DNA of 46,332 nucleotides, taken from an uncultured SAR86 cluster bacterium. Its GTDB lineage: Bacteria > Pseudomonadota > Gammaproteobacteria > Magnimaribacterales > D2472. This document shows positions 8,678 to 18,342 of the stretch, one piece after another (the first letter of the stretch is position 1; every line of letters begins with the position of its first letter). The stretch is taken from assembly GCA_902582355.1 (NCBI GenBank), contig CACHRR010000005.1:1-46332 (forward strand), in the 5' to 3' direction. The notes below the pieces were generated by a model. It was given only the letters and a program-made list of their open reading frames with translations, did no database searches and was not told where the DNA came from. Position numbers and translations under genes: made by a program.

Positions 8678-9546
8678 CAGTATTAGTATTTGGAAAAACA
8701 GGTCAATTAGCTTCAGAGCTCATGAAGCTTATGAAAAAAACAAATCATGAGCTTGTTTTTTTTGATAGACAAAAAGCTAATTTATTAAATCCAAATGCTT
8801 GCAGTGATTTAATTATCAAGTTCAAACCTAATGCAGTTATAAATACAGCAGCATGGACTGGCGTTGATGCAGCAGAAAATCATGAATACGATGCTAGCCT
8901 TATTAATGGTAAGTCACCTGGAGCAATGGCTAGAGCATGTTATAAATTGTCAATACCAATTTTGCATATCTCTTCTGATTATGTTTTTAGCGGAGATGGT
9001 AATATTCCATGGAAATCTAGTGATTTGGCGAGACCGCTAGGTGCATATGGTCGATCAAAACTTTTAGGTGAAAAATTAGTTCATGAAAGCGGCGCTAGAT
9101 ATATTATTTTAAGAACAAGCTGGATTTTTTCATCGCATGGGTCTAATTTTGTAAAAACAATGCTTAATTTAGGAAAAAAAAGAGAATCTCTTGATGTAGT
9201 TTGTGACCAAATCGGCGGCCCTACTTCAGCCAAATCAATTGCAAATACATCTATGATTCTTGTTGAGGCATTGCTTAATGGAGATTTAGGCGGTATATAT
9301 CATTATTCCGGCACACCCGATGTAAGCTGGGAAGAATTCGCTAAAACTATAATGATTAAATCGGGCATAAATTGTAAAATAAATTCAATTTTCACTAAGG
9401 ATTATCCTACTCAAGCACCTAGGCCATTAAATTCAAGACTGAACGGAGATACACTTTTGAAAAAATTTAATATAAAAAAGTCTGATTGGATTTCAGATCT
9501 TGAAGCAGTAATTTCAGAGTTACAAGGAATTCAGCATGAAGCGTAA
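8674..9546 (+). CDS. rfbD: dTDP-4-dehydrorhamnose reductase
   Basis: Final step to dTDP-L-rhamnose: NAD(P)H-dependent reduction at C4. The N-terminal nucleotide-binding motif is [33 protein letters not shown] (Tyr-Lys pair near residues 124-128), RTSWIFS and FVKTML are standard RmlD sequence. The 290-residue length is normal. The 3' end overlaps rfbA by 11 bases. Confidence 0.96.
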   Translation: MTVLVFGKTGQLASELMKLMKKTNHELVFFDRQKANLLNPNACSDLIIKFKPNAVINTAAWTGVDAAENHEYDASLINGKSPGAMARACYKLSIPILHISSDYVFSGDGNIPWKSSDLARPLGAYGRSKLLGEKLVHESGARYIILRTSWIFSSHGSNFVKTMLNLGKKRESLDVVCDQIGGPTSAKSIANTSMILVEALLNGDLGGIYHYSGTPDVSWEEFAKTIMIKSGINCKINSIFTKDYPTQAPRPLNSRLNGDTLLKKFNIKKSDWISDLEAVISELQGIQHEA

Positions 9547-10408
9547 AGGTATTATCCTTGCTGGTGGCTCTGGAACTCGTCTTTGGCCAATAACTATGGG
9601 AGTTTCAAAACAGCTGCTACCTATTTTCGATAAACCAATGATTTATTATCCATTATGTGTTCTTATGTCAGCAGGCATTAAAGAAATTGCTGTAATCACC
9701 ACTCCCGATGAACAATCGCAATACCGTCGTTTATTAGGTGATGGCTCACAGTGGGGTTTGAGTTTGACTTACATAGTTCAACCGTCTCCAGATGGACTTG
9801 CTCAAGCATATATTTTAGCTGAAGATTTTTTAATTGGATCGCCTTCTGCACTTGTTCTCGGTGACAATATTTTTTATGGTCACGGATTAGCAAAAATTCT
9901 TGAAAATGCATCTCTTTCACTCACTGGGGGCACTGTTTTTGGATATCATGTGAGTGATCCTGAAAGATACGGTGTTGTTGGTTTTGATAATAATGGAAAA
10001 GTAAATGTCATTGTTGAAAAACCGGAAAATCCTCCATCAAATTTTGCAATAACAGGCCTTTATTTTCTCGATCATAGCGCTTCTGAAAGAGCTAAGAATA
10101 TAAAACCTTCATCCAGAGGTGAACTAGAAATAACATCTCTTTTAGAGTCTTATTTAGAAGAGGGCAGCCTTAATGTTGAGACTATGGGCAGAGGAATTGC
10201 TTGGTTAGATACAGGAACTCATTCTAGCATGCTAGATGCCAGTAATTTTGTTCGTACAATTACGGAAAGACAAGGTATGCAGGTGGGGTCTCCAGATGAA
10301 ATTGCTTATAGAAAGAAGTGGATTACAAAAGACGTACTTAAAGAGAGAGCTGAATTATTTAGTAAAAATGATTATGGTCATTTTCTTAATGAGTTAATTA
10401 ACAAATGA
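9536..10408 (+). CDS. rfbA: Glucose-1-phosphate thymidylyltransferase
   Basis: First step of dTDP-rhamnose synthesis: glucose-1-P plus dTTP gives dTDP-glucose. The N-terminal GGSGTRLWP signature motif, KQLLPIFDKPMIYYPL, LGDNIFYGHG and the C-terminal GRGIAWLDTGTH are characteristic of RmlA. The 290-residue length is normal. It completes the four-gene rhamnose set. Its stop overlaps the ATG of a possible 32-codon membrane ORF. Confidence 0.97.
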   Translation: MKRKGIILAGGSGTRLWPITMGVSKQLLPIFDKPMIYYPLCVLMSAGIKEIAVITTPDEQSQYRRLLGDGSQWGLSLTYIVQPSPDGLAQAYILAEDFLIGSPSALVLGDNIFYGHGLAKILENASLSLTGGTVFGYHVSDPERYGVVGFDNNGKVNVIVEKPENPPSNFAITGLYFLDHSASERAKNIKPSSRGELEITSLLESYLEEGSLNVETMGRGIAWLDTGTHSSMLDASNFVRTITERQGMQVGSPDEIAYRKKWITKDVLKERAELFSKNDYGHFLNELINK

Positions 10409-10503
10409 ATTTTATTACTAACGACAACAAATTTTTATTTATTTTTGTTTGTATCGGAGCTATATACTTTTTTGTTAAGATTATTCATAGACTATTGAAA
10501 TAA
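10405..10503 (+). CDS. Possible 32-residue single-span membrane protein
   Basis: A short frame opens with an ATGA overlap on the rfbA stop and ends in TAA before rfbF. The translation starts MNFITNDNKFLFIFV and continues with CIGAIYFFVKIIHRLLK: a polar start, one hydrophobic segment of about 17 residues and a basic tail, as in a small membrane protein. Coupling to rfbA and the hydrophobic pattern favour a real gene. Its length and the AT-rich composition leave chance quite possible. No family is recognised. Confidence 0.4.
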   Translation: MNFITNDNKFLFIFVCIGAIYFFVKIIHRLLK

Positions 10504-10542
10504 TATCTTTAAAGTATGTTTTTTTAGACAGGAATTAATAAT

Positions 10543-11316
10543 ATGAAAGTTGTTTTATTGGCCGGTGGATTTGGAACTCGCATCTCTGAGGAGACCTCGT
10601 TTTTACCCAAACCTCTAATTCAGATAGGAGGTAAACCAATTTTATGGCACATTATGAAAATGTATTCCGCACATGGGATTTCTGACTTTGTAATATGTTG
10701 TGGCTATAAAGGTTATTTAATTAAAGAATACTTTGCTAATTATTTTCTTCATACAAGTGATGTAACTTTTGACATTCAAGAGAATGAAATGGAAATTCAT
10801 GAAAGAAACGCAGAACCATGGAGAGTAACTTTAATAGATACGGGCGAAAACACTATGACTGGAGGAAGAGTTAAGCGAGTTGCTTCATATTTAAGCGAAG
10901 AGGAAGCTTTCTGCCTAACATATGGCGATGGATTGAGTAATGTTAATATTTCTGAATTAATTAAATTTCATCAAGATCATGGACTTAATGCAACAATCAC
11001 TGCCACTTATCCACCTGGAAGATTTGGCGCATTGGAGATAAGTTCTGAAAATTTTGTTAGTTCTTTTAGAGAGAAGCCAATTGGTGATGGCGGAATGATA
11101 AATGGAGGATTTTTTGTTTTAGATCCGAAAGTACTTGATCTCATTGAGGGTGATGATACTGTTTGGGAGCAAGAACCCCTTGAATTACTTGCTAAAAATA
11201 ATCAGTTAAAAGCATACAATCATGAAGGTTTTTGGCAATGCATGGATACATTAAGGGATAAGAAACTGCTTGAAGAATTATGGGAAAGTGGTAAAGCGCC
11301 TTGGCAGGTATGGTAA
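10543..11316 (+). CDS. rfbF: Glucose-1-phosphate cytidylyltransferase
   Basis: Makes CDP-glucose from glucose-1-P and CTP, opening the CDP-hexose pathway. It begins MKVVLLAGGFGTRISEET (sugar nucleotidyltransferase signature). FVICCGYKGYLIKEYF, YGDGLSNV, NGGFFVLDPKVLDLI and GFWQCMDTLRDK are typical of RfbF/DdhA. The 257-residue length matches the family. It is preceded by an AGGA-like ribosome site (10530-10533) about nine bases upstream. Confidence 0.96.
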   Translation: MKVVLLAGGFGTRISEETSFLPKPLIQIGGKPILWHIMKMYSAHGISDFVICCGYKGYLIKEYFANYFLHTSDVTFDIQENEMEIHERNAEPWRVTLIDTGENTMTGGRVKRVASYLSEEEAFCLTYGDGLSNVNISELIKFHQDHGLNATITATYPPGRFGALEISSENFVSSFREKPIGDGGMINGGFFVLDPKVLDLIEGDDTVWEQEPLELLAKNNQLKAYNHEGFWQCMDTLRDKKLLEELWESGKAPWQVW

Positions 11317-12386
11317 TTCACAAAGATTTTTGGAAAGGGCGAAAAGTTCTTATTACAGGCCATACTGGTTTTAAAGGAAGCTGGCTTTGTCTTTGGTTAA
11401 ATTCAATGGGCGCAAACGTCTATGGAATTGGGTTATCTCCTCAAACAGAACATTCAATTTATAAATATGCGCGTATTGCTGATATTGTTGATAGTAATAT
11501 TTCAGATATTAGACATTTTAATAAAATTAAGGAATTATTCGATCAAATTAATCCTGAAATATTATTTCATATGGCAGCGCAGCCTTTGGTAAGAGTCTCA
11601 TATTCAAATCCAATAGAAACATACGAAACAAATATATTAGGAACAGTCAATATTTTAGAGGCTTCTAGAAATTGTGAATCATTAAAAGCCATCGTAAACA
11701 TTACTAGCGATAAATGTTATGAAAATCTTGAAATTGAGAGAGGATATAAAGAAAATGAACCTATGGGAGGGCATGATCCTTATTCTAGCAGTAAGGCATG
11801 TGCTGAGCTTGTAAGTGCAGCCTATAGACTCTCATTTCTTAAAAAAGAAGGCATAGCAATGGCTACAGCTCGAGCCGGAAATGTTATTGGTGGAGGAGAT
11901 TGGGCAAAAGACCGCTTAATTCCAGATGTGCTTAATGCACTAGAAGCATCTGAAGATATTCAAATAAGAAATCCAGATGCTGTTCGACCTTGGCAACATG
12001 TTTTAGAACCATTATCAGGTTATATAATTTTGGCAGAAAAATTATTTTTAGAGGGTAATAAATATGCTGAGGGCTGGAATTTTGGTCCCAACGATGACGA
12101 TGCTAAATCTGTAAGTTGGATAGTAGATCATTTATGTAAAAGTTTGAGTCAAGATTCTAAATGGAAAAAACAGGCTGGAGAACACCCACATGAAGCAAAA
12201 CATTTAAAATTAGATATTTCAAAAGCAAAAAAATATTTAAATTGGAATCCCTCTTGGACTATAAAAGATGCACTATTTCTCGTCGTAGATTGGCATAAAG
12301 CTTTTTTGCAAAAAGAGGACATGCAATCAAAAAGCATAGAACATATAAATAAATATTCTGATTTAATTTCGAAAGATCTAGATTAA
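11310..12386 (+). CDS. rfbG: CDP-glucose 4,6-dehydratase
   Basis: Converts CDP-glucose to CDP-4-keto-6-deoxyglucose. I place the start at the ATG at 11310 rather than the in-frame TTG at 11301, because the product then begins MVIHKDFWKGRKV, matching the usual RfbG start, and overlaps rfbF by seven bases. Features: the nucleotide-binding GHTGFKGSWL, HMAAQPLVR, TSDKCYEN, YSSSKACAEL (Tyr-Lys pair), AGNVIGGGDWAKDRLIPD and VRPWQHVLEPLSGY. The length of 358 residues is normal. RfbH, the 3-dehydratase that follows in 3,6-dideoxyhexose loci, is absent. Confidence 0.95.
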   Translation: MVIHKDFWKGRKVLITGHTGFKGSWLCLWLNSMGANVYGIGLSPQTEHSIYKYARIADIVDSNISDIRHFNKIKELFDQINPEILFHMAAQPLVRVSYSNPIETYETNILGTVNILEASRNCESLKAIVNITSDKCYENLEIERGYKENEPMGGHDPYSSSKACAELVSAAYRLSFLKKEGIAMATARAGNVIGGGDWAKDRLIPDVLNALEASEDIQIRNPDAVRPWQHVLEPLSGYIILAEKLFLEGNKYAEGWNFGPNDDDAKSVSWIVDHLCKSLSQDSKWKKQAGEHPHEAKHLKLDISKAKKYLNWNPSWTIKDALFLVVDWHKAFLQKEDMQSKSIEHINKYSDLISKDLD

Positions 12387-12401
12387 GAGACTGATTTTTT
12401 A

Positions 12402-13232
12402 ATGAAAATTTTTGTAACAGGTGCTAATGGTTTTATAGGTAGCCATGTGGTTAAAAGATCTTTAGATCTAGGGCATGAGGTTGTAGGACTGCGAAGAACT
12501 AATCGATCACAAAAAATAGACTTACCTTCCAGTCCACAATGGATCGAAGGTACGTTAGAGGACAATTTAGAAAAACATTTAAAAGAATGTGAAGCGGTTA
12601 TTCACTTAGCTGCATACGGAGTAAATCCTAAACATAATTCAAGAAATGAAGCTTTTCGTTGGAATGTTTCAGCAAGTTTAAATTTTTTGGAGCAAGCCAA
12701 AAAAGCTAATGTGAAAAGATTTGTTATTGCTGGTAGTTGCTCAGAATATGGAAAATCAGCAGAACGTTTTGACTTTGTTCCATGTGATGCTCCTTTAGAA
12801 CCAATTGATGCATATGGTTCTTCAAAAGCAGAAGCTTCAGTTCGTGCAATTAAATTTGCAAAAGAAAATGAATTAGAGCTTGCAATTTTAAGACCATTTC
12901 ATATTTTTGGAGAAGGAGAGAGTGATTATCGTTTCTGGCCAAGCCTTAAAAATGCAGCATTGTCTGGTAAAGATTTTCCTATGACTATGGGAGAACAAAT
13001 CAGGGACTTTACTCCAGTTGAGTTTGCTGCAGATGTTTTTATTGACTATGCTACTAACAAAAATATTTCAAAAGGAAGACCAATTATAAAAAATCTTGGA
13101 ACAGCTAAACCGCAATCTTTAAAAAACTTCGCAAAATCTGAATGGAAAAAATTTGGAGGAAAAGGAATTTTACTATTTGGAAAAATTCCCTACAGAAAGA
13201 ATGAAATTATGCGATATGTTCCAATGTTATAG
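12402..13232 (+). CDS. NAD(P)-dependent reductase/epimerase, likely acting on CDP-4-keto-6-deoxyglucose
   Basis: Extended SDR with GANGFIGSHV at the N-terminus, HLAAYG, AGSCSEYG, YGSSKAEAS (catalytic Tyr-Lys near residues 144-148), LRPFHIFGEGE and QIRDFTPVEFAADV. The sequence resembles the CDP-abequose/paratose synthase-type reductases (RfbJ/RfbS) found behind rfbF-rfbG. With no 3-dehydratase nearby, the likely product is a CDP-6-deoxyhexose that keeps its 3-hydroxyl, rather than a 3,6-dideoxyhexose. That step is inferred from context. It starts 15 bases after rfbG. Confidence 0.8.
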   Translation: MKIFVTGANGFIGSHVVKRSLDLGHEVVGLRRTNRSQKIDLPSSPQWIEGTLEDNLEKHLKECEAVIHLAAYGVNPKHNSRNEAFRWNVSASLNFLEQAKKANVKRFVIAGSCSEYGKSAERFDFVPCDAPLEPIDAYGSSKAEASVRAIKFAKENELELAILRPFHIFGEGESDYRFWPSLKNAALSGKDFPMTMGEQIRDFTPVEFAADVFIDYATNKNISKGRPIIKNLGTAKPQSLKNFAKSEWKKFGGKGILLFGKIPYRKNEIMRYVPML

Positions 13233-13247
13233 CTTCATTGATTAAGT

Positions 13248-14765
13248 ATGACTGATTTATCCGAAAATTTAACAAAACGAAGTCTGTTAGCAAAAAATAC
13301 ATTGTTTAGTCTCGTTGGAAGTGGGATACCAATAATTGTTGCTATTTTTTCGATCCCAATTTTAATAAATGCTTTAGGGGCAGATGGTTTTGGTATTTTA
13401 ACAATCGCATGGATGGTTACAGGATATTTTAGTCTCCTAGATTTAGGTGTGGGACGCGCATTAACAAAAATGGTATCTGAGAAATTGGGTCAAAATGATA
13501 TCGAGAAGATTCCTCAATTGATTTGGACTGCCTTAATGCTTACTGTTTTGATGGGTATTATTGGAAGTATTTTAATTTCAATTAGTGCAGAAACTTTAGT
13601 TAACAATTTTTTTAAAATACCTGAGACATTTCATAGGGAAGTTGAGAGAAGCTTTTATATTCTAGCTTTTTGCGTTCCAATGGTCATTTGTAATGCATCA
13701 TTAAGTGGAATTCTTCAGTCGTACCAGCGATTTGACTTAGTAAACATAATTAGAATTCCTATAGGATCATTGACTTTCCTTGGCCCAGTTTTTGTTTTAC
13801 CTTTCTCTTCAGCACTATCACATATAGTTATTGCTTTATTTTTTGTTAGACTTGTTGAATTAATTATAAATATAATATTTTGTATCAGAGTCGTTCCAAA
13901 AGTTATTGTCAATATTGGAATTGATAAGTCCTCCATAAGAAATTTTTTAAGCTTTGGCAGCTGGATGACACTGAGCAATGTTGTTGGCCCACTAATGCTT
14001 TATTTGGATAGATTTTTGATAGGATCTATTATCTCAATTAGTGCAGTTTCGTATTATGCAACATCATATGAAATTGTTCATCGAATGATGATTATTCCAG
14101 GAGCAATTGTAGGAGTATTATTCCCAGCTTTAGGTGCTGTAATTGGAAATAACCCCTCAAAAGCAGCCTCTATGCTTTTTGGAGGTGTCAAATATACTTT
14201 CATATCAATTTTTCCTTTAGTAATGATAATTTTTATTTTTGCTGAAGAGATTTTAAATATTTGGCTAGGAGCTGAATTTGCTGAAAAGGGAACATTGGTT
14301 CTTAAATTGCTGCTTATTGGAGCATTAATAAATAGTTTTGCTTATTTTCCATTTGCTGTTTTACATGCTTTTGGGAGACCAGATCTTACAGCAAAATTAC
14401 ATTTAATTGAAACACCTATTTATTTAATTATTGCATGGATTTTGATATCAAAATTTGGCATTGTTGGTGCAGCCATTGGATGGACGCTTAGAGCTTTAGC
14501 TGACACGATGATACTATTTTTTATGGCTGGTAGAAAACTAGACATTGCTTATCCAAAAAATCATATAATTTTAATCTCTTTAACAACTTTAATTTTAATT
14601 ATTGTATCTATTGTAATTCCTGAGAACCTGATAGCTAGACTATTGATTACGCTTGTATTTTTTTTAGCCTTTTTCATATTAACTTGGAAAGTAATTTTAG
14701 ATTCTAATGAAAAATTTTTTGTACTTTCTCATGTAAAAAAATTTATACCTATAAAACCCACCTAA
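13248..14765 (+). CDS. wzx: Wzx-type O-unit flippase
   Basis: Polytopic membrane protein of 505 residues with about 12-14 hydrophobic helices. It belongs to the polysaccharide transporter branch of the MOP superfamily, which flips undecaprenyl-linked oligosaccharide units to the periplasm. Typical sequence: GSGIPIIVAIFSIPILINALGADGFG, LLDLGVGRALTKMVSEKLG and SYYATSYEIVHRMMIIPGA. With Wzz and an EpsG-like polymerase it completes a Wzx/Wzy assembly set. Confidence 0.9.
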   Translation: MTDLSENLTKRSLLAKNTLFSLVGSGIPIIVAIFSIPILINALGADGFGILTIAWMVTGYFSLLDLGVGRALTKMVSEKLGQNDIEKIPQLIWTALMLTVLMGIIGSILISISAETLVNNFFKIPETFHREVERSFYILAFCVPMVICNASLSGILQSYQRFDLVNIIRIPIGSLTFLGPVFVLPFSSALSHIVIALFFVRLVELIINIIFCIRVVPKVIVNIGIDKSSIRNFLSFGSWMTLSNVVGPLMLYLDRFLIGSIISISAVSYYATSYEIVHRMMIIPGAIVGVLFPALGAVIGNNPSKAASMLFGGVKYTFISIFPLVMIIFIFAEEILNIWLGAEFAEKGTLVLKLLLIGALINSFAYFPFAVLHAFGRPDLTAKLHLIETPIYLIIAWILISKFGIVGAAIGWTLRALADTMILFFMAGRKLDIAYPKNHIILISLTTLILIIVSIVIPENLIARLLITLVFFLAFFILTWKVILDSNEKFFVLSHVKKFIPIKPT

Positions 14766-14783
14766 TTAATCTTATATAACAAA

Positions 14784-15692
14784 ATGTCACCTAAACCAGA
14801 AATAAGAAATATATTCGCAGTTGTGGTCACTTACCATCCAGATAAAGAATTATTTGATCGTATTAAATTGATAAGGAGTCAAGTAGATAAAGTTTTAATT
14901 GTAGATAATAATTCTTCACCTGATTGTATAGAAATGATTAGGAAAATATCAAAGGATCTAGATGTAAATGTAATTGAAAATAAATCCAATTTAGGGGTAG
15001 CAGAAGCTCTTAATCAAGGTTTTAAATTGGCACAAAGTTATAATAAGAATTATTCTTGGGTATTAACCCTTGATCAGGATTCATCTTGTAATTCATCGTT
15101 AATTTCTGATTTATCTTTGGCTTTTGAAAGTTGTCCATTCAAAAATGAAGTAGGAATTATTGGTACAAATTATAGAGAGAAAACAACTGGGCGAATTCTT
15201 CATATAAAAACTCAAGATCAAGAAGATTGGGAAGAAGTTGAACATTTACCAACCTCTGGTTGTTTAACTTCTTTGGATGTATTTTGCAACATAGGAGAAT
15301 TCAGAAAAGATTTATTTATTGATTATGTTGACACTGAATATTGTATGAGAGCAAGAAGGAATGGCTATAGAGTTTTGATATCTACAAAAATAAATATGGT
15401 TCATCCGCTGGGCTACTATAGGAACAGTAAATTGCACAATTTGTTGCGGGGTACTCCATTGATAACTAATTATTCTCCTCTAAGACATTATTATTGGACT
15501 AGAAATGGCACAAGATTAATATATGAAAATTTTTGGCATGATTTTAAATGGTCAATAAATGAGGCTTATTATTTATTCTTTAGAAGAATAATTACCATAA
15601 TTTTATTTGAAGAAAATAAAATCGTTAAAATTCGAAGTATTGGTCTTGGTTTTTGGCATGCTCTTTCTTCAAATCTTGGAAAAAAAAGTTAA
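14784..15692 (+). CDS. Family 2 glycosyltransferase, rhamnosyltransferase-like
   Basis: GT-A fold transferase. FAVVVTYHPD is at the N-terminus. LIVDNNSS, NKSNLGVAEALNQG and LTLDQDSS (the metal-binding acidic motif) follow, then DYVDTEYCMRARRNGYRV and YYWTRNG. The arrangement resembles the rhamnosyltransferases of O-antigen loci (RfbN-like), which suits the dTDP-rhamnose genes in the same locus. The donor assignment is inferred. A weakly hydrophobic C-terminal part suggests membrane association. It starts 18 bases after wzx. Confidence 0.85.
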   Translation: MSPKPEIRNIFAVVVTYHPDKELFDRIKLIRSQVDKVLIVDNNSSPDCIEMIRKISKDLDVNVIENKSNLGVAEALNQGFKLAQSYNKNYSWVLTLDQDSSCNSSLISDLSLAFESCPFKNEVGIIGTNYREKTTGRILHIKTQDQEDWEEVEHLPTSGCLTSLDVFCNIGEFRKDLFIDYVDTEYCMRARRNGYRVLISTKINMVHPLGYYRNSKLHNLLRGTPLITNYSPLRHYYWTRNGTRLIYENFWHDFKWSINEAYYLFFRRIITIILFEENKIVKIRSIGLGFWHALSSNLGKKS

Positions 15693-15762
15693 AAGTAATT
15701 TCTAACTATTTTGTTTAAACAGAAAATAAAAGTTTTATAATTACTCTTTGGAGAGGTGGTAT

Positions 15763-16560
15763 ATGTTAACTGTTTTAATGCCAGTTGAATCTGTAAATAA
15801 ATTTTTTGAAATTTCAGTTTGCTCTATAAAAAATCAGACTTATAAAGATTTTGTCTGTCACATAATATGTAAAAAATTAGATTCAGAAAGTTTAAAACAC
15901 ATTAATAGTGTGATTGGCGATGACGGCAGATTTGTGATTCATGAACTTGAACTTGATGGAATAAACTTTGCGTTAAACTATGGATTAAATTTAGTTAAAA
16001 CTAAGTACATGGCAAGAATGGATGCAGATGATTATAGTTTTCCAACTCGCTTTGAAAAACAAATAAAATTTCTTGAGGAAAATCCTAAATACGTAATGGT
16101 GGGTTGCCGTGTTCAAATGGTGGACGATGAAGATAAAAAGATTATTCAACAATTTAAGTTTTTTCAAGGCAATAAAAAAATCAGAAGGGCATTAAAGTAC
16201 AGAATGCCCTTATGTCATCCTGCTGTAATGTTTAGAACTAGCACATTGTTTGAAAATAAAGGTTATATGTATGGAAATACCTCTGAAGACCATGAGTTAT
16301 ATATAAGAATAGCCAGAAATCCAGAAAATTTATTTGAAAATATTCCTGAACATCTATTTAACTATAGACGAAATAGACATCAGTTAACAGATATGAGAAA
16401 TGCTTGGGAGTCTTACACTGATATTGGGGGATTTTTATTTACAGAATTTCTTCGAACATGGAATCCTTTTTATCTTGTAGGAATTATTGCTGTTCACCCT
16501 TTTTGTAGAAACTTTCGAAAGCTCTCAAGAAACATTAAAGGTAAATTTATAGACCCATAG
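15763..16560 (+). CDS. Family 2 glycosyltransferase
   Basis: Start set at the ATG at 15763, because the purine run GGAGAGG at 15750-15756 makes a good Shine-Dalgarno six bases upstream. An in-frame TTG at 15748 would put that site inside the gene. The product has 265 residues and begins MLTVLMPVESVNKFF. SVCSIKNQTYKDF, NFALNYGLNLVKTKYMARMDADD (DxD motif), FLEENPKYVMVGCRVQMVD, HPAVMFR and SEDHELYIRIAR are standard GT2 elements. Donor and acceptor are unknown. Confidence 0.85.
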   Translation: MLTVLMPVESVNKFFEISVCSIKNQTYKDFVCHIICKKLDSESLKHINSVIGDDGRFVIHELELDGINFALNYGLNLVKTKYMARMDADDYSFPTRFEKQIKFLEENPKYVMVGCRVQMVDDEDKKIIQQFKFFQGNKKIRRALKYRMPLCHPAVMFRTSTLFENKGYMYGNTSEDHELYIRIARNPENLFENIPEHLFNYRRNRHQLTDMRNAWESYTDIGGFLFTEFLRTWNPFYLVGIIAVHPFCRNFRKLSRNIKGKFIDP

Positions 16561-16616
16561 TAAATAATTTATAATAATAACAATAATAATATGTTCTTTT
16601 TTAACACAATTAATTT

Positions 16617-17585
16617 ATGAGATACCTGATTGTTGGTGGTGGTGGTTTTATCGGCAGTTATGTTGTGGCTGAGCTTATAAAAGAAAAAAACGTTTCTGAA
16701 GTAATTGTTTACGACAATTTTTGCTCAGGAAAAAAATGGCATCTTAAGGAATTTGTAAACAATAAAAAATTTAAATTAGTAGAAAAAGACATATATGAAG
16801 ATGAAATATTTGAGTTCTCAAAAGATATTGATGTAACCATTATGTTGGCAGCAAATGCAGATATTGCGGCTGCAACAACAGACCCTCAAATAGACTTTGC
16901 TCAAGGAACACATTTAGTTCAAATTGTTCTTGAGGCTATGAGAAAGGAAGGCTGTAAAAAATTATTGTATGCATCTGGTTCAGGTGTCTATGGAGAAACT
17001 GGTTATGAGTTTGTGAAAGAAGATTTCAGCCCGATGGAGCCGATATCCACATATGGAGCAAGTAAATTAGGATGTGAGGCCTTAATTTGTAGTTATTGTC
17101 ACATGTTTGATATGCAAGCATCCGCATTTCGATTTGGAAATGTTGTTGGTGGTAAGCAAACTCATGGAGTTGCATTTGACTTCATGCGAAGGTTAAAAAT
17201 GAATTCTTCTCAGTTGGAGATATTAGGAGATGGAATGCAAAGCAAGCCATATATTCATGTAAATGATGTTGTCTCTGCAATGTTTATTGCACTAGATAAT
17301 CAAAAAGTTAAATATGATGTTTATAATGTAGCGCCCAAAGACCCAGCTACTGTTAATGAGATTGCAGATATCGTATTAGAGAAAATGAATATTAAAAAAT
17401 CAGATTGTGAATATAGATATTCCGGAGGCAATAGAGGTTGGAAAGGAGATGTTCCAATTGTCAGGTTAGACACAAGTAAGATATCAAGTTTAGGTTGGAA
17501 ATCGTCTATGGATTCTATCGACGCAATAAAAAAGTCTGTTGGAGAAATGTATGATAATTTGGATGAAATAATGCAACATGGTTGA
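16617..17585 (+). CDS. NAD-dependent epimerase/dehydratase, first gene of the heptose operon
   Basis: Extended SDR of 322 residues: GGGGFIGSYV at the N-terminus, VYDNFCSGK, ASGSGVYGE, YGASKLGCEA (catalytic Tyr-Lys) and RFGNVVGGKQTHGVAFDFMRR. It resembles UDP-glucose 4-epimerase-like proteins often encoded with GDP-heptose genes. It may modify the heptose after activation, or make another sugar. It begins a run of eight tightly packed genes ending with the transaldolase. A TATAAT at 16570-16575, 41 bases before the start, could be the -10 of this operon. The 3' end overlaps the next gene by eight bases. Confidence 0.8.
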   Translation: MRYLIVGGGGFIGSYVVAELIKEKNVSEVIVYDNFCSGKKWHLKEFVNNKKFKLVEKDIYEDEIFEFSKDIDVTIMLAANADIAAATTDPQIDFAQGTHLVQIVLEAMRKEGCKKLLYASGSGVYGETGYEFVKEDFSPMEPISTYGASKLGCEALICSYCHMFDMQASAFRFGNVVGGKQTHGVAFDFMRRLKMNSSQLEILGDGMQSKPYIHVNDVVSAMFIALDNQKVKYDVYNVAPKDPATVNEIADIVLEKMNIKKSDCEYRYSGGNRGWKGDVPIVRLDTSKISSLGWKSSMDSIDAIKKSVGEMYDNLDEIMQHG

Positions 17586-18342
17586 TTTATTAATAGTGAC
17601 AGGTGGATCAAAAGGCATAGGTAAAAACATTGTTCTTAATTCACATAGCTGTGCAAAAAAAGTCTTAGCTATAGGATCATCTGATGCAATAAATGATATT
17701 ACCGATAATCAAAATAACATCTATACTCTCAAAAGAGATTTATCAAAGATAGATACTGAGTTCACTGAACTTAAAGATTTTTTGAAAGAACACAATCCTT
17801 CTTCAATAGGCTTGGCATTGTGTGCATCTAGAATTGGAAATTTTGGTGGGATTTTAGATGCAGATTTTTTAGATTGGGAAAATCTCTATAAAACAAATGT
17901 TATTGGTAATTTATCAGTTCTTAAAGATACCTTAGAACATTTGAATTCTGAGAGTCTTATTAGAGTTATATTTTTTGGAGGTGGTGGAGCTGCATATGGT
18001 TATCCAGATTTTTCAGGATATGCATTATCAAAAGTTGCGGTAATAAGAGCAGTTGAAAATATTGGAATAGAATTTAAAAATGATTTTAAAAATGCCTCTA
18101 TAGTTGCATTAGCTCCAGGAGCAGTCAGCACTGACATGTTAGCTGTTGTTGAGTCACATGGTGGTGAAATAAAGACAAGAACAAGCATAGATGAGCCAAA
18201 AAACTTTGTTATAAATTTTATTTTAGATAAAATTCCATCCATGAAAATCAATGGATGCTTTGTACATGTTCGAGATGAGCTAGAAAAATATTTTCAAGAT
18301 GACTTGAATCAAGAGCATTTCAAGCTAAGGAGGATTGAGTGA
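17578..18342 (+). CDS. Short-chain dehydrogenase/reductase
   Basis: Classical SDR with the TGGSKGIGK cofactor motif near residues 8-16, NVIGNL in the middle and the active-site YALSKVA (Tyr-x3-Lys) near 150, followed by APGAVSTDM. The usual NNAG motif is replaced by LCASRIG. It probably oxidises or reduces a sugar intermediate in the heptose branch, but the substrate is unknown. The stop overlaps the GTG start of the next gene (GTGA). Confidence 0.8.
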   Translation: MVDLLIVTGGSKGIGKNIVLNSHSCAKKVLAIGSSDAINDITDNQNNIYTLKRDLSKIDTEFTELKDFLKEHNPSSIGLALCASRIGNFGGILDADFLDWENLYKTNVIGNLSVLKDTLEHLNSESLIRVIFFGGGGAAYGYPDFSGYALSKVAVIRAVENIGIEFKNDFKNASIVALAPGAVSTDMLAVVESHGGEIKTRTSIDEPKNFVINFILDKIPSMKINGCFVHVRDELEKYFQDDLNQEHFKLRRIE

